A DNA stretch of 64,000 bases from Demequina iriomotensis (GTDB lineage: Bacteria; Actinomycetota; Actinomycetes; Actinomycetales; Demequinaceae). The notes under the pieces are model-generated. The model had not been told where the DNA came from. It ran no database searches and was given only the letters and a program-made list of their open reading frames with translations. The stretch covers positions 1 through 64,000 of the forward strand of contig NZ_BBME01000017.1 of NCBI RefSeq assembly GCF_000971395.1. The letters are read 5' to 3'. Shown here piece after piece: positions 1 through 8,014 of the stretch (its first letter is position 1; each line of letters opens with the position of its first letter). The position numbers and the translations under genes are program-made.

Positions 1-1044
1 CTCGTCGTTGATCGCGGTCGCGACGGTCCGTCGGAACATGTGCGGCGTGACCCCGGTGATGCCGGCACGCTCGAGCACCATCCGGAACTGACGGCGCACG
101 TTGTTCGTGGTCAGCGGCGTCCCGTCGCGCGTGCAGAACAGCAGCGCGTCGAGCGAGTGGTCCTCCAACCGCGCCAGCCGACGCCGTACGGCCTCGGCGG
201 TGAACGACGGGATCGCCACAGTCCTCACGGACCTCGCCGTCTTCGGGTGGTCCTGCCGCTTCGTCGGCTCACCATGGAGGCTGACGATGGTCCCGGCGAT
301 GCGGATCGATGGCGTCGCGCTCGTCACGTCGACATCGCGGCGACGGATGGCCAGCACCTCGCCGATGCGGGCGGAGGTGCCGAGCATGACCTCGACGATC
401 GCGCCGAGCTGCCCGTCCGGCCGCGGGCCGGAGTACGAGCCGCCCATCTCCCAGGAGGCGATCGCCGCGCGCACCGCGTTGACCTCGGTGGCCGTCAACG
501 CGTTCGGTCGCGACGCGGGGCGGCGCAGCGGGGAGACGTGAGCCATGGGATTGCGCGGCAGCACCTCGTGTCGCACCGCCAGCTCGAGCGCGAGCCGGAG
601 CACCGCCCGTGCGTGCTTGGCGCGGCTGTAGCTCTGCCTCGCAAGGACTTTGAGGTACTGGTCGCAACGAGCAACCCCGATCTCTCTCAGCGTGAGGCCC
701 TCGAACACCGGCAGCACGAGCGTGCGCATGTCTCGCTCGTACAGCTCCAATGTGCGCTTCGAGATCCGCCCCTCGAGCTCGAGGTCCTCGAGCCAATACG
801 CGACCAAGTCCGGGAAGGGGCTGTCGGGCGACAGGACCGAGCTGGCGGGCTGGAACAGGCTCCGAATGGCGAGCTTGGCCTTCAATGCCTGCTCGGCCTG
901 GCTACGCGTGTTGGCGGTGGCCTGCACCAGCCGGCTCTTGCCATCCCAGTCGCGGTAGCGCGTCCGCGCGACCACGCGCCCGCGGGGCGCCTCGAGGTAG
1001 GCGATGTCGCCAAACGTGCCGATGGTCAGTCGCGCGCGTGCCAC
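1..1044 (-). CDS. int: Tyrosine-recombinase integrase (C-terminus cut by window edge)
   Basis: Site-specific recombinase of the phage/mobile-island type. It is open for 348 codons and runs off the left edge, so the catalytic tyrosine is not seen. The GTG start at 1044 has a strong Shine-Dalgarno (GGAGGTGA) just before it. Residues about 75-165 resemble a core-binding, SAM-like domain. The catalytic domain follows, with the first Arg in TSARIGEV (R226) and the H-x-x-R box in TPHMFRRT (H335, R338). It begins 4 bases after the stop of an excisionase-like gene, and both lie on the 3' side of a tRNA-Pro. That is the usual layout of an element integrated into a tRNA gene. Family call is firm; target site is inferred. 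Confidence 0.9.
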   Translation of the reverse strand, partial: MARARLTIGTFGDIAYLEAPRGRVVARTRYRDWDGKSRLVQATANTRSQAEQALKAKLAIRSLFQPASSVLSPDSPFPDLVAYWLEDLELEGRISKRTLELYERDMRTLVLPVFEGLTLREIGVARCDQYLKVLARQSYSRAKHARAVLRLALELAVRHEVLPRNPMAHVSPLRRPASRPNALTATEVNAVRAAIASWEMGGSYSGPRPDGQLGAIVEVMLGTSARIGEVLAIRRRDVDVTSATPSIRIAGTIVSLHGEPTKRQDHPKTARSVRTVAIPSFTAEAVRRRLARLEDHSLDALLFCTRDGTPLTTNNVRRQFRMVLERAGITGVTPHMFRRTVATAINDE

Positions 1045-1048
1045 GGTG

Positions 1049-1279
1049 TCACCTCCCCTCCGCAGGAGAGGCATCGCGCTGCTGCTCGACCCAGGTCCGC
1101 ACATCGGAGACGGAGAACTTCAGGTGCTTGCCGAAGCGGTACCCGCGCGGTCCGACACCTCGAGTGCGCCAGTCGTACACGGTGGAGACCGGCACGCCCA
1201 GGTATGCGGCCAGCTCGCTCACGTCGAGCAGAGGCTCGAGGCCCCAGGCGTTGTCCACAGTGCGGTGTTCGGCGCTCAT
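1049..1279 (-). CDS. Excisionase-like MerR-type helix-turn-helix protein
   Basis: Small (76 aa) DNA-binding protein of the excisionase/MerR-HTH class. These proteins direct integrase toward excision or regulate the element. The HTH is visible at about residues 17-45 (LLDVSELAAYLGVPVSTVYDW), followed by a wing-like segment (YRFGKHLKFSVSDVRTWV). I chose the ATG at 1279 because it gives the usual length; the frame is open further upstream to 1381, but those residues look non-coding. No clear ribosome site precedes it. It sits directly upstream of int, same strand, with a 4-base gap, so the two are probably co-transcribed. Confidence 0.75.
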   Translation of the reverse strand: MSAEHRTVDNAWGLEPLLDVSELAAYLGVPVSTVYDWRTRGVGPRGYRFGKHLKFSVSDVRTWVEQQRDASPAEGR

Positions 1280-1396
1280 GCCGCATAGGTGCGGAGCGCG
1301 CACCCCAGGCGTCCGGGACCGACCGGCACCAACGCGTCCCTGCCGGAGAGCATCCAGCGGAGGGCGCCTCAGCGAACCCAAAGTGATGAGTATGTG

Positions 1397-1409
1397 ATGA
1401 CCGGGTCAT
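1397..1409. promoter_or_regulatory. Perfect 13-base palindrome upstream of the xis/int genes
   Basis: ATGACCGGGTCAT is a perfect odd palindrome, embedded in a longer imperfect one (GTG...CAC). It lies between tRNA-Pro and the excisionase-like gene. It could be an operator for the element's own regulator or an arm-type recombinase site. This is inferred from symmetry only. Confidence 0.3.
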
Positions 1410-1421
1410 GTCACTCCATGC

Positions 1422-1457
1422 AAAAAGTCCTGGCAACCCGTGAGTTACCAGGACTTT
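1422..1457 (-). terminator. Rho-independent terminator of tRNA-Pro
   Basis: Stem arms AAAGTCCTGG (1424-1433) and CCAGGACTTT (1448-1457) are perfectly complementary, with a further 3-base extension after one mismatch. On the minus strand the stem ends in a T run (positions 1426-1422). It lies 15 bases past the 3' end of tRNA-Pro. Confidence 0.75.
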
Positions 1458-1471
1458 CCGCTTGCTACACG

Positions 1472-1545
1472 TCGGGCTGACAGGATTTGAACCTGCGACC
1501 CCCTGACCCCCAGTCAGGTGCGCTACCAAGCTGCGCCACAGCCCG
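1472..1545 (-). tRNA. tRNA-Pro (anticodon GGG)
   Basis: A 74-base cloverleaf can be folded. The acceptor stem is CGGGCTG (1545-1539) pairing with CAGCCCG (1479-1473), and the discriminator is A at 1472. The anticodon stem CCTGA/TCAGG encloses loop CTGGGGG with anticodon GGG, and the T-loop is TTCAAAT. CCA is not encoded. Its 3' end points toward the integrase, so it is the likely attachment target of the element at the left edge. Confidence 0.93.
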
Positions 1546-1666
1546 TGACAGCCCGATAACTATATCGGACTCCGGGAGCCTCCAAGACCACTTTCGGCCT
1601 CCCGAGCCCAAGATCCGCCCGGATAACGTGGTGACGCCTGGCACGCGCCACGCGCGAAGGTGCTCG

Positions 1667-1676
1667 CGCATCGTCC
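1667..1676 (-). repeat. Copy of the iterated decamer GGACGATGCG (intergenic)
   Basis: CGCATCGTCC on the plus strand, 33 bases before the monooxygenase start. One of at least 20 exact copies in the window. This one is outside genes, so its presence is not a codon effect. Confidence 0.7.
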
Positions 1677-1708
1677 CTGCTCTCCCCTAGTCTCTGACCG
1701 ACTGCTCA

Positions 1709-3004
1709 ATGACGAGGAGAGACGTGCTCGACACCGCCATCATCGGCGCCGGCCCTGCGGGCCTCGCCGCCGCCCACGCCCTCAAGCAGCGCGGGCTGCC
1801 CTACACCCACCTCGAGCGCTACACGGCGCCCGGCGGGCTGTGGAACATCGACGCCCCCGGCAGCCCCATGTACGAGTCCGCACACTTCATCTCCTCGCGG
1901 ACCATGTCGGGGTTCCCGTCCTACCCCATGCCGGACGACTACCCCGACTACCCCGACCACCGCCAGATCCTCGCCTACCTCCAGGGCTTCGCGCGGGACA
2001 ACCACCTCGACCAGCAGATCGAGTACGGCACCGAGGTTGAGCGCGTCGAGCGCCTCGAGGACGGCTACCGGCTCACGAGGCAGGACGGCCGCACCACCGA
2101 GCACGCGCACATCGTCATCGCGTCCGGCGTCCAGTGGATCCCCAACGTGATCGACCTCCCGGGCACGTACGCCGGCGAGGTCCGCCACACCGTGACCTAC
2201 CGCAGCGCCAAGGAACTCGAAGGCAGAAGGGTCCTGGTGGTCGGCGCGGGCAACTCCGGCGCCGACATCGCGTGCGACGCCGCGCGCAGCGCCGAGCACG
2301 CCGCCATCAGCCTGCGCCGCGGCTACCACTTCATCCCCAAGCACGTGTTCGGGAAGCCCTCGGACGTGTTCGCGGACGAGGGCCCGACCATGCCGATGTG
2401 GCTCGAGCAGCGTGTCTTCGGTGTCCTGCTCCGCGTCCTCAACGGCGACCTCACTCGGCTGGGCCTGCAGAAGCCGGACCACAAGGTCTTCGAGACGCAC
2501 CCGCTCATGAACACCCAGCTGCTCCACCACCTGGGCCACGGCGACATCACCGCGCGGCCCGGGATCGCCACCACGAGCGGCACCACGGTCGCCTTCACCG
2601 ACGGCACCACCGAGGACGTGGACCTCATCCTGCTCGCGACCGGCTACCACCACGCCGTCCCCTACGCGCAGGACCTGGTCGGCGACGGCCCGCACCCCGA
2701 CTTCTACCTCACGGCCTTCTCCCGCCACGCGGGCCTGTACGGCCTGGGCTTCGTCGAGACGAACGGCGCCGCCTACGTGCTGATGGAGCAGCTCGCCCAG
2801 ATGATCGCGCAGCACATCGAGGACCGCGGCGCACGCCCCGACCGGTGGCTCGAGTTCGAAAACCTCATCGCGACCGACCAGCCTGACCTCACCCGCGGGA
2901 TCCGCTTCGTCGACTCGCCCCGCCACGCGGGCTACGTCGACGGCGTCGCGATCACCCGCTACCTCCACAAGACGGCCAAGCGCATGGGCTGGACCATCCC
3001 GTGA
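1709..3004 (+). CDS. Flavin-containing monooxygenase (FMO/Baeyer-Villiger type)
   Basis: FAD- and NADPH-dependent monooxygenase, 431 aa from the ATG at 1709. The FAD-binding motif is GAGPAGLAA near residue 13. A second Rossmann motif, VVGAGNSGADIA (about residue 178), should bind NADPH, and LLATGYHHAVPY near residue 310 is the usual ATG-type motif. A GTG at 1724 is the better start on ribosome-site grounds, because AGGAGA lies 4 bases before it; it would remove 5 residues. The stop overlaps the start of the next gene (GTGA), so it is translationally coupled to a short-chain dehydrogenase. The pair could oxidise a ketone or aldehyde substrate, which cannot be named from sequence. Confidence 0.85.
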   Translation: MTRRDVLDTAIIGAGPAGLAAAHALKQRGLPYTHLERYTAPGGLWNIDAPGSPMYESAHFISSRTMSGFPSYPMPDDYPDYPDHRQILAYLQGFARDNHLDQQIEYGTEVERVERLEDGYRLTRQDGRTTEHAHIVIASGVQWIPNVIDLPGTYAGEVRHTVTYRSAKELEGRRVLVVGAGNSGADIACDAARSAEHAAISLRRGYHFIPKHVFGKPSDVFADEGPTMPMWLEQRVFGVLLRVLNGDLTRLGLQKPDHKVFETHPLMNTQLLHHLGHGDITARPGIATTSGTTVAFTDGTTEDVDLILLATGYHHAVPYAQDLVGDGPHPDFYLTAFSRHAGLYGLGFVETNGAAYVLMEQLAQMIAQHIEDRGARPDRWLEFENLIATDQPDLTRGIRFVDSPRHAGYVDGVAITRYLHKTAKRMGWTIP

Positions 3005-3888
3005 GCCGCGCCCCCTTCGACCTCGCGGACCGCGTCGTGGTGGTCACCGGCGGCGCCGGCGGCATCGGGCGCGCCTTCAGCGCGCTTGCCGCCGCGCGCG
3101 GCGCGCGCATCGTCGTCGTGGACCTGCGGGACGATGCGGCCCTCGCGGCCGTCGACCGCCTCCCCGGCGGCGCCGCTCGCCACAGCGCCGAGGTGGGCGA
3201 CCTCGCCGAACGTGAGACGGCGGAGGCGATCGTCGCGCGGATCGGCGATCGCCATGGCCGCATCGACGTGCTGGTCAACAACGCCGGCATGACCAGCGCC
3301 GACCGCTTCGACACGCGCAGCGTCGAGAGCATCGAGCGCGAGCTCGCGGTCAACCTCACGGCTCCCCTGGTGCTCACGCGCCTCGCGGTGCCGCTGCTGC
3401 GCGCCTCCGACGACCCACGGGTGATCACGACCGTGTCGCTCGGCGGCATCTTCCCGCTCGGCGAGACGCCCATCTACACCGCGAGCAAGTTCGGGCTCCG
3501 CGGCGCGATGCTGTCGATCGCGCTCGACCTGCGCGACAAGGGCATCACCGTGAGCTCGGTGCTGCCCTCGGCGACGGACACGCGCATGCTGCGCCAGGAG
3601 GCGCTCGACGGCGGCAACTCCCTGCAGTTCCAGGACCCGCCGCAGTCCCCGGCGCACGTGGCCGCGACCATGATCGGCCTGCTCGACCGCCCCCGCCTCG
3701 AGGCCTACCCGCGTCCGAGCGAGTCCTGGCTGGTCCGCGCCGCGATGCTCGTGCCCGGGGCGCTCCCGCGCCTCATGCCGCTGTTCCGCGGCAAGGGCGA
3801 GCGCGGGCAGGCCCGCTACATCCGAGGGCTGCGCGAGCGCGGCCTGGTGCGGACCGTCGACGGGATCGAGATCGCGGTCGACGACTGA
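3001..3888 (+). CDS. Short-chain dehydrogenase/reductase
   Basis: NAD(P)-dependent oxidoreductase of the classical SDR family, 295 aa. The cofactor motif TGGAGGIG is at about residues 17-24 and NNAG near residue 95. Active-site Ser sits in TVSLGG and Tyr-x-x-x-Lys in YTASK near residue 160. The GTG start overlaps the monooxygenase stop by 4 bases, which implies one transcript and related chemistry. The acidic residue after the second beta strand (VVDLRD) suggests NAD(H) rather than NADP(H). It converges with the diguanylate cyclase gene, with only 7 bases between the stops and no visible terminator. Confidence 0.85.
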   Translation: MSRAPFDLADRVVVVTGGAGGIGRAFSALAAARGARIVVVDLRDDAALAAVDRLPGGAARHSAEVGDLAERETAEAIVARIGDRHGRIDVLVNNAGMTSADRFDTRSVESIERELAVNLTAPLVLTRLAVPLLRASDDPRVITTVSLGGIFPLGETPIYTASKFGLRGAMLSIALDLRDKGITVSSVLPSATDTRMLRQEALDGGNSLQFQDPPQSPAHVAATMIGLLDRPRLEAYPRPSESWLVRAAMLVPGALPRLMPLFRGKGERGQARYIRGLRERGLVRTVDGIEIAVDD

Positions 3889-3895
3889 CGCGGGC

Positions 3896-5056
3896 TCAGC
3901 GCGACGCGGCGCCTGTCGAGGGCTCAGGGGCGCGGTACACGATCGCGGCGTCCCGCCCGGCACGCTTCGCCTGGTAGAGGGCGTCGTCGGCGCGCGCGAG
4001 CAGCAGGGACAGGCTCAGCCCACGCGTGGCGCCCGCGACGCCGTGGCTGGCCGTCGGCGCGGCGAAGCGCTCGCACGTCATCGACGCGACGTAGTCCCGG
4101 GTGACCTCGCGCGCGATCGCGGCGGCGTCCTCGGGCGAGGTGCCGACGAGCACCATGACGAACTCATCCCCGCCGATCCGGCCCAGCACGTCGTCCGGGC
4201 CGAGCGCGACGCGCCAGGCACGCGCGAACTCCACCAGCGCGCGGTCCCCCTCGGCGTGACCGCGGGTGTCGTTCACCCGCTTGAAGTGATCGAGGTCCGC
4301 GATCACCACGGAGCCCTCGGCACCGTCGGCGAGGGCGCGCTCCGCGCGCACCAGCAGCTCGCCCCGGTTGAGCACCCCCGTGAGGTGGTCCGTGGTCGCG
4401 CGGCGCTCGAGCTCGACCCTGGATCGCGCGTCGCCCAGCTGCGCGACCGCCAGCGTCACGGTCGCGGTGCTCGCCATCTGGATGAGCGCGGTCACCCCGC
4501 TGCCGGTCATCGACGTGAACGCCGCCCCCTCGGGTCCCTGGAGGAAGTAGAGGACCCACCGCAGCGTGTAGAACACGGTGAGCACCGTCGCCGTGATGGC
4601 GATGGTCCGCACCTCGGTGCTTCCCGCCCGCTCGCGATGATGCCAGAGCTCGTCGGCCGCCGCCCCGGAGCAGGCACCCAACGCGATGAGCATGTAGCCG
4701 CCACCCGCCCAGGCGTTGACCGCGGGATCCTCGAGGAGCGTGGAGACGCCGCCACCGGCGACCACCGTCGCCAGCAGCCACCACGGCACGCGCGCGCCAC
4801 GCACCCGCCGCGCAGTCGCGATCATGAGGGTGCCGCCCAGCACCGCGGCCATGTTCGCGAGCGGCGCGGTGTACCGCTGCGCCGGCGTCCCGTCGCCCAG
4901 GAACAGCAGCGTGCCGAGCGTGAAGGCGACGAGCGCGCCGAGCCATGCGGCCGCGACCGAGCCCGCGCCGTCGCGGCGCGCCACGAAGCCGGTGTAGATC
5001 ATCGCCAGGAGCACGAGCACGGCGAGCGCGACGCGCATGCTCAGCGCGTCGATCAC
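3896..5056 (-). CDS. Membrane diguanylate cyclase (GGDEF), paralogue B
   Basis: Probable synthase of cyclic di-GMP, 386 aa. Residues 1-210 hold about six hydrophobic segments, and a GGDEF domain follows (about 220-380). The signature DLDHFKRVND is near 255, and an intact GGDEF motif is at 295-299. The product-inhibition I-site (RxxD just before GGDEF) is absent, with GPDD in its place. The GTG start at 5056 overlaps the stop of the upstream paralogue (GTGA). The two proteins share topology and motif spacing and look like a tandem duplication. Confidence 0.87.
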   Translation of the reverse strand: MIDALSMRVALAVLVLLAMIYTGFVARRDGAGSVAAAWLGALVAFTLGTLLFLGDGTPAQRYTAPLANMAAVLGGTLMIATARRVRGARVPWWLLATVVAGGGVSTLLEDPAVNAWAGGGYMLIALGACSGAAADELWHHRERAGSTEVRTIAITATVLTVFYTLRWVLYFLQGPEGAAFTSMTGSGVTALIQMASTATVTLAVAQLGDARSRVELERRATTDHLTGVLNRGELLVRAERALADGAEGSVVIADLDHFKRVNDTRGHAEGDRALVEFARAWRVALGPDDVLGRIGGDEFVMVLVGTSPEDAAAIAREVTRDYVASMTCERFAAPTASHGVAGATRGLSLSLLLARADDALYQAKRAGRDAAIVYRAPEPSTGAASR

Positions 5057-6249
5057 AGCGCCTCTCCCGCCGCCTGCGCGAGCGGGCGCCCGTACACGCG
5101 CATCGTGCCGCCGCCGGCGGCCTTGGCCTCGTACAGCGCCATGTCGGCACGCCCGAGGAGCACCTCGGGGCTCGTCCGCGGCTCGACGGCCGCCAGCCCG
5201 TAGCTCGCGGCCGGCACGAGCGTGACGTGATCCGCCGCGGCCGCATCGAGCAGCGGCGGCACCGCGCCCACCCGTGCCCGCGCGCCGTCGAGCCCGACCG
5301 CGGACAGCAGGAGCACGAACTCGTCGCCGCCCAGGCGCCCGAAGACGTCCGCCGGTCCGAGCAGCCCGCCCCACGCCTCGGTGAAGGCGACCAGGGCCCG
5401 GTCGCCCGCGCCGTGCCCCCACCTGTCGTTGATCTCCTTGAAGCCGTCGAGGTCGCACATCACGATCACGTCGCCCGCCACGGGCTCCGCCGCCAGCCGC
5501 GACTCGAGCCGGCTCATGAGCTCGCCGCGCGAGAGCACCCCCGTGAGGTGATCGGTGGTCGCCCGGCGCTCGAGCCGGTCCCGCCGCCGCAGCTCGCCGA
5601 GCGAGCCCAGCGAGAACGTGACGGCGGCGACCCCGCCGATCTGCACGAGCCCGGTGAGGGCCATGCCCGCCGACGTGCCGAAGACCGAGTCGTCGCGCCC
5701 CTCGAGCAGCACCGAGACCCAGCGCGCGAGGTAGAGCGCGGCGAGGACCTCGGCCGCGAGCGTGAACGCCGTGAACGCTCGCGCCTCGACGCGCCTCGTG
5801 GTGAGGCGGTCCGGGCCGAGCGCGCGCAGCGCCGACCACGTCTCGGCGGCGATCAGCCCGTAGGCGCCCGCGAGCACCGCGAACATGAACGTCGAACCCG
5901 CCCACGCATCGTCCATCGGGCGCTCGACGGCCGCGCTCGCCACGGTGCCGACGAGCGCGAATGCGCTCGCGACCCACGGCGGCGTCCGTCCGCGGATGGC
6001 GCGCACCGCGTACAGCACGCACAGCACCGAGGCCACCCCGATCGCGTTGCCCACGGGCACGGTGAGCCACTGCACCGGGGTGCCGTTGCCGAGGTCGAAC
6101 GCGAGGCTCGCCACGGTGAGCCCCAGCGCGGCGCCCCACCAGCGCGGCGCGGACGAGGTCCATACGCGCGCGACGGTGCCGACGACGTGGAAGAGCGACA
6201 GCGCGACCACCACGGCGAGCGCGACCCGCACGCTCGTGGGATCGATCAT
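5053..6249 (-). CDS. Membrane diguanylate cyclase (GGDEF), paralogue A
   Basis: First gene of a two-gene unit, 398 aa. About six membrane segments (residues 5-215) precede a C-terminal GGDEF domain. The nucleotide-binding part DLDGFKEIND is near 267 and the active-site motif GGDEF at 307-311. As in its paralogue, the RxxD inhibitory site is missing (GPAD instead), so feedback by c-di-GMP through that site is unlikely. The ATG at 6249 is preceded almost directly by a near-palindrome (6253-6270) that covers the region where a ribosome or repressor would bind. A possible target is the PgaC-like glycosyltransferase at 22445-23767, by analogy with c-di-GMP control of PNAG synthesis. Confidence 0.88.
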   Translation of the reverse strand: MIDPTSVRVALAVVVALSLFHVVGTVARVWTSSAPRWWGAALGLTVASLAFDLGNGTPVQWLTVPVGNAIGVASVLCVLYAVRAIRGRTPPWVASAFALVGTVASAAVERPMDDAWAGSTFMFAVLAGAYGLIAAETWSALRALGPDRLTTRRVEARAFTAFTLAAEVLAALYLARWVSVLLEGRDDSVFGTSAGMALTGLVQIGGVAAVTFSLGSLGELRRRDRLERRATTDHLTGVLSRGELMSRLESRLAAEPVAGDVIVMCDLDGFKEINDRWGHGAGDRALVAFTEAWGGLLGPADVFGRLGGDEFVLLLSAVGLDGARARVGAVPPLLDAAAADHVTLVPAASYGLAAVEPRTSPEVLLGRADMALYEAKAAGGGTMRVYGRPLAQAAGEAL

Positions 6250-6252
6250 GGC

Positions 6253-6270
6253 GACACCCTAGGGGGTGTC
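6253..6270. promoter_or_regulatory. Near-palindrome at the 5' edge of the diguanylate cyclase pair
   Basis: GACACCC (6253-6259) and GGGTGTC (6264-6270) are perfect inverted arms around TAGG, 3 bases upstream of the ATG at 6249. It could be an operator, or in the mRNA a small hairpin that hides the G-rich ribosome site. Symmetry is seen; function is inferred. Confidence 0.4.
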
Positions 6271-6375
6271 CTCACGCGCGCGAACCGCACTGTGGGGAAC
6301 CCCACACGGGCTCAACCCGACGCTCGATCCGTCGATGGGCACGTCCCCGGCGACGGACGTCCGAACGCCTACTCT

Positions 6376-7377
6376 ATGAGCATGGCTCGCGTTCTCATCA
6401 CCGCCCTCGAACCGCTGCCGGGCACCGTCGGCGACGGCTCCGCCGACGCCGCCCGGATCCTCGCCGAGACGTGGCAGGGCTCCGCAGAGATCGTCGCGCG
6501 GGACCTGGCCCCGGCGTACACCGAGGCGTCGCGGCGCCTGCGCGCCTCCGTCGCCAAGCACCTGCCCGACGCGGTGATCCTCGTGGCGACTCACGAGGGC
6601 GCGAGCGGCGTCGCGATCGAGCGTCTCGCGGTCAACCTGGACGATGCTCGGGTGGCCGATGCGCACGGCTCCCAGCCTGTCGACGCACCGGTGGTCGCCG
6701 GCGCGCCGGCGGGGCTGTGGACCACGCTTCCCGCCCGCGAGATCCTCGAGGCGCTCGAGGCGCGCAGCCTGCCGGCGACGCTGTCGGTCAACGCCGGGAG
6801 CGGCCTCGCGAACCACGTGTTCTACGTCCTCCAGCGCGAGCTCGCCGAATGGGGCGTCCCGAGCGGACTGGTGCGGCTCCCGCCCACCGTCGCAAGCGCC
6901 TCGGGCGCCCTCACGCTTCCGGTCGAGGTGCTCGCCGAGGCGCTCCGCACGGTGGTCGAGACCGTCATGGGCGAGCAGCCGGCGCCGGCGCAGCCCGTCG
7001 CCGCCGAGCCCGCGTTCGACCCCGAGGCGACCCAGCCGTTCCTCATGCCGATCCAGGAGCCCATCGCCGAGCCGGTGCCGGAGCGCGCACCCGCCGCGGC
7101 GCCCCTCACCGTCGCGCCGACTCTCGCCCCTCGCGAGCCGGCCTCCCTCCCTCCCGCGGCCGGACGCCCCGAGGCGCCGCCCGCCCCCGCGCTCGTGCCG
7201 CCGTGGGAGCCTACGTCCGGCGAGGTGCCGGCCTATCAGCCGCAGGTGGCCGCACCCGAGCGTCCGGCGCCCGCGGCGCAGGAGCCGACGGCCAAGGACC
7301 CCGCGAAGGCACCCGACAAAAGCGCCCCGCGCCACCCCACGTGGGATGAGATCATCTCCGGCAAGCACTCCGGCTGA
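6376..7377 (+). CDS. Pyroglutamyl-peptidase I homologue with a lost active site and a Pro/Ala-rich tail
   Basis: Residues 1-205 match the C15 (pyrrolidone-carboxyl peptidase) fold. VLITALEPL is equivalent to the family's VLxTGFxPF, and IERLAVNLDDAR carries the conserved Glu (E82). The nucleophile position reads GLANH (A145) instead of VCNH, and the catalytic His position reads VRLPP (R167), so it should not cleave peptides. A low-complexity Pro/Ala/Glu tail follows (about 205-315), ending in a short conserved-looking PTWDEIISGK segment. Start is ATG 6376 or ATG 6382; neither has a good ribosome site. It sits 19 bases before a deaminase gene. Likely a binding or scaffold protein; function unknown. 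Confidence 0.75.
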   Translation: MSMARVLITALEPLPGTVGDGSADAARILAETWQGSAEIVARDLAPAYTEASRRLRASVAKHLPDAVILVATHEGASGVAIERLAVNLDDARVADAHGSQPVDAPVVAGAPAGLWTTLPAREILEALEARSLPATLSVNAGSGLANHVFYVLQRELAEWGVPSGLVRLPPTVASASGALTLPVEVLAEALRTVVETVMGEQPAPAQPVAAEPAFDPEATQPFLMPIQEPIAEPVPERAPAAAPLTVAPTLAPREPASLPPAAGRPEAPPAPALVPPWEPTSGEVPAYQPQVAAPERPAPAAQEPTAKDPAKAPDKSAPRHPTWDEIISGKHSG

Positions 7378-7396
7378 CCCGCTACCAGGAGGTTCG

Positions 7397-8005
7397 ATGG
7401 CCCACGGGCTCGCGACGAGCGTCACCCTGTCCCTGCCCGCATGGCTCGTCGAGTCGATCCCCGGGTTGCCCGAGGCGCTTCCCACGCACGAGTCGCAGAT
7501 GGCGCTCGTGCATCGTCTCGCCGATCGCAACTGGCGCGAGGGCGGCGGCGGGCCGTTCGCGGCGATCGTCGTCGACGCGGTGACCGGCGAGCTCGTGTCG
7601 GTGGGCGTCAACGTGGTCCTGGGCACCGGCGTGAGCGCCGGCCACGCCGAGGTGATGGCGCTCACGCTCGCGCAGCAGCGGCTCGGGGTGTGGGACCTGG
7701 GCGCCGAGCGCGACCTCGCGCTCGTGGTCAACTGGCGGCCATGCGTCCAGTGCTACGGCGCCACGCTGTGGTCCGGCGTGCGCCACCTGGTGGTCGCCGG
7801 CGAGGGACCCGAGCTCGAGCGCCTTACGCGCTTCGACGAGGGCCCCGTGGTCGCGGACTGGGCGCAGCAGTTCGAGGCGCGCGGCATCGCCGTCACCTCC
7901 GACGTGCTGCGCGAGGAGGCGCTGGCGGTGTACCGCGCGTACGGGCAGTCCGCGGCGACGGTCTACAACGCGCGGGGCGCGGGCCCCATCGAGCACACGC
8001 CGTAG
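7397..8005 (+). CDS. Cytidine/deoxycytidylate-type zinc deaminase
   Basis: Zinc-dependent nucleoside or base deaminase of the CDA superfamily, 202 aa. The zinc and proton-shuttle motif HAE is in SAGHAEVMAL near residue 83, and the second zinc motif PCVQC is near 115. A perfect AGGAGG lies 4-5 bases before the ATG at 7397. A 35-residue N-terminal extension precedes the catalytic core, and the C-terminus extends beyond the minimal fold, so the substrate may not be cytidine; guanine or a modified base are alternatives. It is co-directional with the dead peptidase homologue and converges with the MFS gene (9 bases apart). Confidence 0.8.
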   Translation: MAHGLATSVTLSLPAWLVESIPGLPEALPTHESQMALVHRLADRNWREGGGGPFAAIVVDAVTGELVSVGVNVVLGTGVSAGHAEVMALTLAQQRLGVWDLGAERDLALVVNWRPCVQCYGATLWSGVRHLVVAGEGPELERLTRFDEGPVVADWAQQFEARGIAVTSDVLREEALAVYRAYGQSAATVYNARGAGPIEHTP

Positions 8006-8014
8006 CCCGCGCGC

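Noticed and set aside
4945-6375. Long open plus-strand frame continuous with the peptidase-homologue gene, and similar long opposite-strand frames across the window
   Set aside because: They are antisense to genes with clear domains and have Arg/Pro/Ala-rich low-complexity translations, the usual artefact of 70% GC DNA.
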